Below are positions 1-5,272 of a DNA stretch of 8,028 nt, one piece after another. Position 1 is the stretch's first letter; every line of letters begins with the position of its first letter. A program made the position numbers and the translations under genes. The notes under the pieces were generated by a model. That model ran no database searches. It was given only the letters and a program-made list of their open reading frames with translations, and was not told where the DNA came from. This DNA comes from JBBSTY01 sp038235385 (lineage in GTDB: Bacteria > Actinomycetota > Acidimicrobiia > Acidimicrobiales > Acidimicrobilacustridaceae), in NCBI GenBank assembly GCA_038235385.1, contig JBBSTY010000165.1, positions 1 to 8,028 of the forward strand. The letters are read 5' to 3'.

Positions 1-104
1 CAGAAGCCCGACGAATCGAGCGCAGCCAGATCGTGGGTGACGTCGGTCAACCCGGTCAGCAACCGATCCCCGACGACGGCGAGCGCGTCGCTGTCGATCG
101 TCAT
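1..104 (-). CDS. Unidentified protein, 5' end only (cut by window start)
   Basis: The minus strand reads ATG at 104-102 and stays open for 34 codons to the window edge, so only the N-terminus is visible. It begins MTIDSDALAVVGDRLL and continues with a mostly helical-looking, acidic stretch ending in LDSSGF. I do not recognise the family from this fragment. The case for a real gene is the strong Shine-Dalgarno sequence GGAGGAG just upstream (plus-strand 108-114), correctly spaced from the ATG, and the divergent arrangement with the acyl-CoA dehydrogenase gene. No signal peptide or membrane segment is visible in these 34 residues. Divergent pairing could mean shared control with the dehydrogenase gene, but the function cannot be inferred from that. 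Confidence 0.6.
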   Translation of the reverse strand, partial: MTIDSDALAVVGDRLLTGLTDVTHDLAALDSSGF

Positions 105-148
105 GGGCTCCTCCGAGCGTCGTTCGTGACCACGGTACGATCCTCACC
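105..148. promoter_or_regulatory. Compact divergent promoter region
   Basis: Only 44 bases separate the two divergent start codons. On the plus strand TACGAT (136-141) is a good -10 candidate lying exactly 7 bases before the ATG at 149, which would give a leaderless mRNA; no Shine-Dalgarno sequence precedes that ATG. On the minus strand TACCGT (137-132) is a -10 candidate giving a leader of about 20 bases that contains the GGAGGAG site. The two -10 candidates overlap at the TA of 136-137. No convincing -35 box was found on either strand. The promoter calls are pattern-based only. Confidence 0.4.
108..114 (-). promoter_or_regulatory. Ribosome binding site of the minus-strand partial gene
   Basis: The minus strand reads GGAGGAG here. 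The GGAGG core (114-110) is five bases from the ATG at 104-102. This is the strongest Shine-Dalgarno match in the window and is the main support for calling the short partial gene at 1-104. Confidence 0.65.
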
Positions 149-1309
149 ATGACCGCAGAACTGAGCGACGAGCAAGAGGCGCTCCGCAAGGTCGTCCGGG
201 ACTTCGCCACCACGGCGATCGCTCCGCACGCCGAGCGATGGGACCGCGACCACGAGTTCCCGGTGGATGTGGTGCGCGAGATGGGCGAGCTCGGACTCTT
301 CGGGATCCCCTTCCCCGAGGAGATGGGCGGCGGCGGCGGCGACCTCACGAGCCTCTGCGTAGCCATCGAGGAGATCGCACGGGTCGACCAATCGTTGGCT
401 GTCACGCTCGAAGCAGGCGTCGGCCTCGGCGTCAACCCGATCTTCACCTTCGGGACCGACGAGCAGCGCGAGACCTGGCTTCCCGACCTCATCGCGGGTC
501 GGGCGCTCGGCGGGTTCGGCCTGACCGAACCCGACGCGGGCAGCGACGCCGGCGCCACCCGGACCCGAGCGGTCCTCGACGAGGGGTCCGGTGAGTGGGT
601 CATCGACGGTGAGAAGGCGTTCATCACCAACTCCGGCACCGCCATCACCACCCTCACCACGATCACCGCGGTCACCGGTGACGTCGGCGGCCGTCCCGAG
701 ATCTCCACCATCATCGTTCCGCAGGGTTCGCCCGGCCTCGAGGTGCAGCCGGCGTATCGCAAGATGGGCTGGCACGCGTCGGACACCCACGGGCTCACCT
801 TCTCGGGGTGTCGGGTGCCCGAGGCGAACCTGCTCGGTCAGCGGGGACGGGGCCTCAGCAACTTCCTCGCCATCCTCGACGACGGGCGCGTCGCGATCGC
901 GGCGGTCGCTCTCGGCGTCATCGAGTGCTGCCTCGCTGAATCGACGAGGTACGCATCCGAGCGCATCACCTTCGGACGTCCGATCGGCGCCAACCAGGCG
1001 ATCGCGTTCATGATCGCCGACCTCGCGGTCATGGCCGAGGCGGCTCGCGGCCTCGTCTACGGCGCCGCCGCCCGGCGCGACGCCGGTCGCCCGTTCAAGA
1101 AGCAGGCGGCCATCGCCAAGCTGTATGCCACCGAATCGGCGGTGACCGCCACCCGGTGCGCGACCCAGATCTTCGGCGGCTACGGGTTCATGGACGAGAC
1201 CCTCGTCGCCCGTCAGTACCGTGACGCCAAGATCCTCGAGATCGGTGAGGGCACGAGCGAGATCCAGCGGCTGGTGATCAGCCGCGAGCTCGGCCTGCCC
1301 ACCGGTTGA
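149..1309 (+). CDS. Acyl-CoA dehydrogenase (FAD-dependent)
   Basis: A 386-residue flavoenzyme expected to oxidise an acyl-CoA thioester to the trans-2-enoyl-CoA and pass electrons to electron-transfer flavoprotein, as in beta-oxidation or branched-chain amino acid breakdown in the cytoplasm. Both family signatures are intact: GLTEPDAGSD at residues 124-133 (flavin and substrate region) and QIFGGYGFMDE at 340-350 leading into RQYRD. The catalytic base is expected to be Glu367 in GEGTSEIQR, the position used by short- and medium-chain acyl-CoA dehydrogenases. Length is normal, with an N-terminal helical domain, a middle beta domain (about 120-230) and a C-terminal helical domain. Chain-length preference cannot be read from the sequence. 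The start at 149 begins the conserved N-terminal helix and lies 7 bases after a -10-like box, without a Shine-Dalgarno site. It is divergent from the gene at 1-104 and seems functionally separate from the glycan genes downstream. Confidence 0.95.
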   Translation: MTAELSDEQEALRKVVRDFATTAIAPHAERWDRDHEFPVDVVREMGELGLFGIPFPEEMGGGGGDLTSLCVAIEEIARVDQSLAVTLEAGVGLGVNPIFTFGTDEQRETWLPDLIAGRALGGFGLTEPDAGSDAGATRTRAVLDEGSGEWVIDGEKAFITNSGTAITTLTTITAVTGDVGGRPEISTIIVPQGSPGLEVQPAYRKMGWHASDTHGLTFSGCRVPEANLLGQRGRGLSNFLAILDDGRVAIAAVALGVIECCLAESTRYASERITFGRPIGANQAIAFMIADLAVMAEAARGLVYGAAARRDAGRPFKKQAAIAKLYATESAVTATRCATQIFGGYGFMDETLVARQYRDAKILEIGEGTSEIQRLVISRELGLPTG

Positions 1310-1324
1310 CCCGACGCGGTCGAC

Positions 1325-1342
1325 GCGATCGGCTCGGATCGC
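1325..1342 (+). terminator. Weak hairpin after the acyl-CoA dehydrogenase gene
   Basis: GCGATC (1325-1330) and GATCGC (1337-1342) form a 6-base-pair stem with a 6-base loop, 15 bases after the stop codon. There is no T-run behind it. It could be a weak U-less terminator of the kind seen in GC-rich bacteria, but stems of this size arise easily by chance in such DNA. Confidence 0.2.
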
Positions 1343-1387
1343 CGCTCCCGCCCGTCGGTCACCTGCCGTTGGGCGGGCCGACCGCGC

Positions 1388-1403
1388 TGCTACCCTCCGC
1401 GGC
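1388..1403 (+). promoter_or_regulatory. Extended -10 promoter of the LCP gene, leaderless
   Basis: TGC-TACCCT at 1388-1396 is an extended -10 element (TG at 1388-1389, hexamer 1391-1396). The GTG start codon follows after exactly 7 bases, so transcription would begin at or next to the first codon. TTGGGC at 1369-1374 is a weak -35 candidate with a 16-base spacer. No Shine-Dalgarno sequence is present before the GTG, consistent with leaderless translation. The 9-mer GCCGACCGC (1377-1385) sits 5 bases before the -10 and recurs in the promoter region of the UDP-glucose dehydrogenase gene. Confidence 0.5.
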
Positions 1404-2846
1404 GTGAAGCGTCGCCGGACGTGGCCCCAGCGGCTCCTCATCTCCTTCAACATCGTGCTGGTCGTCACCTGCCTGGCTGCCGCCGGCGGTCTGGCGCTGA
1501 CCCAGCAGCGCACCGCGGAGCAACCGCGCCTCCGCCTCGGCACGTCCCTGGCCGAGCAGTCGAGCTCCAGCGAGCCCCAGAACTTCCTCATCGTCGGGGC
1601 TGACAACGCCGAGGGTCTCGACGCGGGGGATCCGGTGCTCACCGGTCGCAACGTGCAGGAGATGCTGACCGACACCATCATGATCCTGCGGGTCGATCCC
1701 AACCAGGAGAAGGCGTGGCTGCTGTCGCTGCCCCGCGACCTGTGGGTGAACATCGCCGGCGGGGGCAAGGGTCGGATCAACGAGGCGCTCGCGCTCGGAG
1801 GTCCGGATCTGCTCATCCGCACGATCGACGAGAACTTCTCCATCCCGATCAACCACTTCCTCCAGGTGAACTTCGCCGGGTTCCGCAGCGTGGTCGACAG
1901 CGTCGGGGGCGTGCCGATCTACTTCAACTACCCCGCTCGCGACGTCCACTCCGGTCTCGCCATCGACGAAGCCGGCTGTCACGTCCTCGACAGCGATCAG
2001 GCGCTCGGATTCGCCCGATCGCGCTACTACGAGGCCTACATCGACGGCGAGTGGCGCTCGGATCCCAGCAGTGACTTCGGCCGCATCCGGCGCCAGCAGT
2101 ACTTCTTCAAGGCGGCCATGAAGCGGGCGATCGAGCGGGGCGCCCGCAACCCCGTCGAGCTCGCCAACCTGCTCGGCGCCGCCCAGGACTTCGTGGTCAT
2201 CGACGACGAGCTCACCTTCGCCCAGATCCTCGAGATCGGCAACCGGTTGAACGGGTTCGATCCCGACGATCTCCAGGTGTACTCGGCCGGCGACTTCTCC
2301 GAGGGTGGGTGGGCCGGCCAGGCCAGCGTGCTCTACCTCAACCAGGCGGCGGCGCAGTCGACCTTCGACATCTTCCGTGGCGTCAACCCCATCTACGACA
2401 TCCTGGCGACGGTGCGGGTCGAGGTGCGCAACGGGACGGGCCGGCTGGGCGAGGGTGACCAGGTGGCAGCCGATCTCACCAAGCGGGGCTTCACCGTCAC
2501 CGGCACCGGCGATGATGCGAACTTCCGCAACGACGCCACCGTGATCCGCTACGCGCCGGGTTCGATCCTGCCGGCCATCGTCCTCGCCAGGTACCTCGAC
2601 ATCGACGCCCCGTTGGAGGAGGACCCAACCCTCGCGACCTCGTCCAACTCGGTGGCGCTCGTCGTGGGTCGCGACTTCACCGGCATCCGTGACGAGTGGC
2701 GACCGCTCGAGGACTTCGCCCAGTACCTCCCCACCTCGCCCGACGAGACCCCCGACACCGCCCTGCCCGAAGCCCCCACCACCACGGTGCCACCGCTCAG
2801 CGCGCAGGCGATCGTCCCCGACCCGCCCGAGGGCGAGGAGTGCTGA
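1404..2846 (+). CDS. LytR-CpsA-Psr (LCP) family cell-wall glycan ligase
   Basis: A 480-residue membrane-anchored protein of the LCP family, whose members transfer lipid-pyrophosphate-linked glycans onto peptidoglycan (arabinogalactan, teichoic acid or capsule in different bacteria). A basic N-terminus (KRRRTWPQR) precedes one membrane segment at about residues 11-33, so the rest should face outward. The LCP catalytic domain spans about 58-245: DTIMILR (90-96), SLPRDLW with Arg111, GRINEAL (123-129), VDSVGGV (164-170), LGFARSR (201-207) and FGRIRRQQ (225-232). These supply the family's conserved acidic and arginine residues. A LytR_C domain follows at about 337-425 (VRVEVRNGTG at 337-346). The last 40 residues are Pro/Thr/Glu-rich and end in a cysteine. 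The GTG at 1404 is preferred because it starts the basic N-terminus and is placed 7 bases after an extended -10. Which glycan it handles is not known; the operon starting at 3021 makes a surface glycan plausible. Confidence 0.9.
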   Translation: MKRRRTWPQRLLISFNIVLVVTCLAAAGGLALTQQRTAEQPRLRLGTSLAEQSSSSEPQNFLIVGADNAEGLDAGDPVLTGRNVQEMLTDTIMILRVDPNQEKAWLLSLPRDLWVNIAGGGKGRINEALALGGPDLLIRTIDENFSIPINHFLQVNFAGFRSVVDSVGGVPIYFNYPARDVHSGLAIDEAGCHVLDSDQALGFARSRYYEAYIDGEWRSDPSSDFGRIRRQQYFFKAAMKRAIERGARNPVELANLLGAAQDFVVIDDELTFAQILEIGNRLNGFDPDDLQVYSAGDFSEGGWAGQASVLYLNQAAAQSTFDIFRGVNPIYDILATVRVEVRNGTGRLGEGDQVAADLTKRGFTVTGTGDDANFRNDATVIRYAPGSILPAIVLARYLDIDAPLEEDPTLATSSNSVALVVGRDFTGIRDEWRPLEDFAQYLPTSPDETPDTALPEAPTTTVPPLSAQAIVPDPPEGEEC

Positions 2847-2874
2847 GCCGGTCGTCGGGCGTCCGACCACCGGC
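2847..2874 (+). terminator. Long GC hairpin directly after the LCP gene
   Basis: Starting at the first base after the TGA, GCCGGT (2847-2852) pairs with ACCGGC (2869-2874) and GTCGG (2854-2858) with CCGAC (2863-2867). This gives 11 base pairs, one C-C mismatch and a GCGT loop. No T-run follows. The strength and position suggest an intrinsic, U-less terminator, which would separate LCP transcription from the operon starting at 3021. A role in mRNA 3'-end stability is the alternative. Confidence 0.5.
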
Positions 2875-2945
2875 GTCGGCCGGCCGCCGCCCCCGCACGG
2901 ACGGGCCCGGTGCCGGCGGCGACACACCCCGCCGCACCCGTGCAT

Positions 2946-2961
2946 GCGGTCCGCCGACCGC
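2946..2961. repeat. Perfect 6+4+6 inverted repeat over the -35 region
   Basis: GCGGTC and GACCGC are exact reverse complements separated by CGCC. The dyad ends 7 bases before the TAGTAT -10 candidate. Its right arm is part of the 9-mer GCCGACCGC that also lies just upstream of the LCP -10 box. The placement suits a regulator-binding site, but short GC palindromes are common in DNA of this composition. Confidence 0.35.
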
Positions 2962-3011
2962 CGTCATCTAGTATCGGATGCCGACGCCCGGGGCCCCGGG
3001 CGGTGAAGAGC

Positions 3012-3018
3012 AGAGGGA
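3012..3018 (+). promoter_or_regulatory. Ribosome binding site fixing the UDP-glucose dehydrogenase start
   Basis: AGAGGGA at 3012-3018 contains GAGG at 3013-3016, four bases before the ATG at 3021. It supports this start over the longer open frame, which reaches back to 2910 but would run through the promoter and adds 37 unconserved residues. Confidence 0.55.
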
Positions 3019-3020
3019 CC

Positions 3021-4301
3021 ATGGGCACCGTTGCGGTCATCGGGACTGGGTATGTGGGACTCACCACGGGCGTGTGCCTGGCGCACCTGGGCCACGAGGT
3101 GGTCTGCGCCGACATCGACGCGGTGAAGGTCGAGAAGCTGAGCCGGGGCGAGGCCACGATCCTCGAGATCGGGCTCGACGAGCTCCTGCGCGAGGGCCTC
3201 GACTCCGGCCGGCTCCGGTTCGTCCTCGGGGCCGCGAACGCAGCCGAGACCGCCGAGTTCGTCTACCTCTGCGTGCCGACGCCGCAGGGGCCCGACGGAT
3301 CGGCGGACATGAGCTACATCGAGCAGGCGGCGCGGGAGATCTCGCCGGTCCTGGCCCCCGACGCCATCGTGGTCAACAAGTCCACCGTGCCGGTCGGATC
3401 CACCCGCCTCGTCGAGCAGGCGCTCGGACGCAGCGACGTGTCGGTGGTGTCCAACCCCGAGTTCCTGCGGGAGGGATCGGCGGTCGGCGACTTCATGAAG
3501 CCCGATCGTGTCGTCATCGGCAGCGAGGACCAGAGCGCGGCGATCCGGGTGGCGTCGCTCTACATCTCCGTCCCGGCACCGTTGATGGTGACCGATCCTG
3601 CGTCGGCCGAGACCATCAAGTACGCCAGCAACGCCTTCCTCGCCACGAAGCTCTCGTTCGTGAACGCCGTCGCCGCGGTGTGCGAGGCCGTCGGTGCCGA
3701 CGTCAACGACGTCGTCCTCGGCATGGGCTACGACAAGCGCATCGGCCACGAGTTCCTGCGTCCCGGGCCGGGATGGGGAGGATCGTGCTTCCCGAAGGAC
3801 ACCCGCGCCATGCTGCGCATCGCTGCGGATGCGGGCTACGACTTCGGGTTGCTCCAGGGCGTGCTCGACGTCAACGAGGAGCAGTTCGAGCGCACCACCG
3901 AGAAGATCGTCGAGATGGCCGGCGGAACCGTCGACGGCGTCACGATCGCGGTCTGGGGTCTCACGTTCAAGGCCAACACCGATGACCGCCGCGACTCGCC
4001 GGCGATCGAGATCATCCGCCGCCTCTGCGCCCGCGGCGCCGTGGTCCAGGCCTTCGACCCCACCGTGTCCGGCGACCTCGCCGATCCGGAGGGTCTGGTC
4101 GTCTGCGCCGATCCCTACGCCGCGTGCGAAGGCGCGTCGGTGCTCGCGGTCCTCACCGAGTGGGACGCGTTCAAGTGGCTCGACCTCGACAAGGTCGCAT
4201 CGGTGATGGAACGCCCGCGGGTCGTGGATGCCCGCAACCTCCTCGACCGCTCCGCGCTGCTGCGCCGAGGCTTCACCTACCGCGCCATCGGGCGTGCCTG
4301 A
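3021..4301 (+). CDS. ugd: UDP-glucose 6-dehydrogenase
   Basis: A 426-residue cytoplasmic enzyme that oxidises UDP-glucose twice with NAD+ to give UDP-glucuronate. The N-terminal Rossmann domain opens with VAVIGTGYVGL (4-14) and has the acidic residue Asp31 after the second strand. Family motifs follow in order: CVPTP (84-88), NKSTVPVGS (119-127), NPEFLREGSA (145-154), IKYASNAFLA (199-208, with Lys200 and Asn204), and GGSCFPKD (253-260) carrying the expected catalytic Cys256. The C-terminal UDP-binding domain has WGLTFKANTDDRRDSP at 312-327. All key residues are present, so the enzyme should be active. The ATG at 3021 puts the Rossmann strand at the very N-terminus, as is usual, and has a nearby ribosome binding site. 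It is the first gene of the operon, and its TGA overlaps the next ATG by one base (TGATG), implying translational coupling to the enzyme that uses its product. Related UDP-ManNAc dehydrogenases are the alternative, but the IGHEFLRPGPGWGGSCFPKD-type motif favours UDP-glucose. Confidence 0.94.
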   Translation: MGTVAVIGTGYVGLTTGVCLAHLGHEVVCADIDAVKVEKLSRGEATILEIGLDELLREGLDSGRLRFVLGAANAAETAEFVYLCVPTPQGPDGSADMSYIEQAAREISPVLAPDAIVVNKSTVPVGSTRLVEQALGRSDVSVVSNPEFLREGSAVGDFMKPDRVVIGSEDQSAAIRVASLYISVPAPLMVTDPASAETIKYASNAFLATKLSFVNAVAAVCEAVGADVNDVVLGMGYDKRIGHEFLRPGPGWGGSCFPKDTRAMLRIAADAGYDFGLLQGVLDVNEEQFERTTEKIVEMAGGTVDGVTIAVWGLTFKANTDDRRDSPAIEIIRRLCARGAVVQAFDPTVSGDLADPEGLVVCADPYAACEGASVLAVLTEWDAFKWLDLDKVASVMERPRVVDARNLLDRSALLRRGFTYRAIGRA

Positions 4302-5242
4302 TGACCCGAACCGTCCTCACGGGTGGGGCCGGGTTCCTGGGTTCCCACCTCGTCGACGAGTTGCTGGCGCGAGGACACGAGGTGGTGGCGGTCGACAGCT
4401 TCGTCACCGGCCGGAAGGTGAACATCGAGCACCTCGGTGACCACGATCGCTTCACGCTCATCGAACACGACGTGAGCGAGAGCCTGCCGGTCGACGGTCC
4501 GGTCGATCAGGTGCTGCACTTCGCCAGTCCGGCGTCGCCTCCGGGCTACCTGGCGCGTCCGCTGGTGACGCTCAAGGCGGGAAGCTACGGGACGCACCAC
4601 GCGCTCGAGCTCGCCCAGGAGCACGGTGCCCGCTTCCTCCTCGCGTCCACCAGTGAGGTCTACGGCGACCCGTTGGTCCATCCCCAACCCGAGTCCTACT
4701 GGGGCAACGTCAACCCCAACGGGCCCCGGAGCGTCTACGACGAAGCCAAGCGCTACGCCGAGGCGGTCACCATGTCCTACGCCCGTGAGCTGGGCACCGA
4801 CGTGCGCATCCTGCGGATCTTCAACACCTACGGCCCCCGGATGGACCCCGAGGACGGTCGGGTCGTCTCGAACTTCATCGTGCAGGCGCTCCGCGGGCAA
4901 CCGCTCACGGTGTACGGCGACGGCACCCAGACCCGGAGCTTCTGCTACGTCAGTGACGAGGTCGCCGGCATCCTCGCGCTGCTCGACAGCGACCTCACCG
5001 GTCCGGTCAACATCGGCAACGACACCGAGTTCACGATGCTCGAGCTGGCGAACGAGGTGCTCGAGCTCACCGGCTCGACGTCCGAGGTGGTCTTCGAGCC
5101 GTTGCCCGAGAACGACCCGACCCAACGCCAGCCCGATCTCACGCTCGCTCGCCGCGAGCTCGGCTGGGAACCCACCACCTCGTTGCGCGAGGGCCTCGAA
5201 CGGACGGTGCCGTACTTCCGTTCCGCCATCGGCCTCGACTGA
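4301..5242 (+). CDS. uxs: UDP-glucuronate decarboxylase (UDP-xylose synthase)
   Basis: A 313-residue extended short-chain dehydrogenase/reductase predicted to decarboxylate UDP-glucuronate to UDP-xylose through a bound-NAD+ 4-keto intermediate. The NAD site is TGGAGFLGSHL (7-17). Features diagnostic for this subgroup are HFASPASPPGY (73-83), STSEVYGDP (116-124), the E-x-YWGNVNPNGPRS block (131-144), and YDEAK (146-150) with the catalytic Tyr146 and Lys150. Ser118-Glu119 match the Ser-Glu pair that ArnA-type and UXS decarboxylases use, and Arg276 in DPTQRQPD is the likely arginine partner. RIFNTYGPRMDPEDGRVV (172-189) and YGDGTQTRSFCYV (205-217) are also typical. The length matches bacterial UXS, with no membrane anchor. 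The start overlaps the ugd stop codon and has no separate Shine-Dalgarno site, so it should depend on ugd translation. dTDP-glucose dehydratase and plain UDP-sugar 4-epimerase are less likely because they lack the YWG/NPNGPRS pattern. Confidence 0.92.
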   Translation: MTRTVLTGGAGFLGSHLVDELLARGHEVVAVDSFVTGRKVNIEHLGDHDRFTLIEHDVSESLPVDGPVDQVLHFASPASPPGYLARPLVTLKAGSYGTHHALELAQEHGARFLLASTSEVYGDPLVHPQPESYWGNVNPNGPRSVYDEAKRYAEAVTMSYARELGTDVRILRIFNTYGPRMDPEDGRVVSNFIVQALRGQPLTVYGDGTQTRSFCYVSDEVAGILALLDSDLTGPVNIGNDTEFTMLELANEVLELTGSTSEVVFEPLPENDPTQRQPDLTLARRELGWEPTTSLREGLERTVPYFRSAIGLD

Positions 5243-5272
5243 CGAGCGGTCGAGCAGTCGCGCGGTCCATCG

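Larger units (their letters stand above)
2875..3020 (+). promoter_or_regulatory. Promoter and leader region of the nucleotide-sugar / glycosyltransferase operon
   Basis: TAGTAT at 2969-2974 is the best -10 match in the window and would start transcription near 2981, leaving a leader of about 40 bases with a Shine-Dalgarno-like site. No good -35 is visible; instead the -35 position is covered by a perfect inverted repeat, GCGGTC (2946-2951), CGCC spacer, GACCGC (2956-2961). This could be an operator or activator site. The stretch 2875-2945 is C- and G-rich with no recognisable gene. Confidence 0.5.

Noticed and set aside
1312..1327. Direct repeat CGACGCG (1312-1318 and 1321-1327) after the acyl-CoA dehydrogenase stop
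   Set aside because: Two 7-base copies of GC-rich sequence are too short and too likely by chance to call a site.
101..1852. 583-codon minus-strand open frame opposite the acyl-CoA dehydrogenase and LCP genes
   Set aside because: It is antisense to two strongly recognised genes, and its product is Arg/Gly/Asp-rich with no family motif. Long antisense frames are an expected by-product of GC-rich third codon positions.
1359..2945. 528-codon minus-strand open frame opposite the LCP gene
   Set aside because: The translation is low-complexity (Gly, Val, Asp, Arg) and shows no domain; the plus strand encodes a complete LCP protein.
2978..2980. ATG close behind the TAGTAT box as a leaderless start for ugd
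   Set aside because: It is not in frame with the dehydrogenase; its frame gives an Arg-rich shadow product.
2910..3020. N-terminal extension of UDP-glucose dehydrogenase from an ATG at 2910
   Set aside because: The extra 37 residues are unconserved, would run through the likely promoter (TAGTAT at 2969), and delay the Rossmann strand that normally opens the protein. A ribosome binding site supports 3021.
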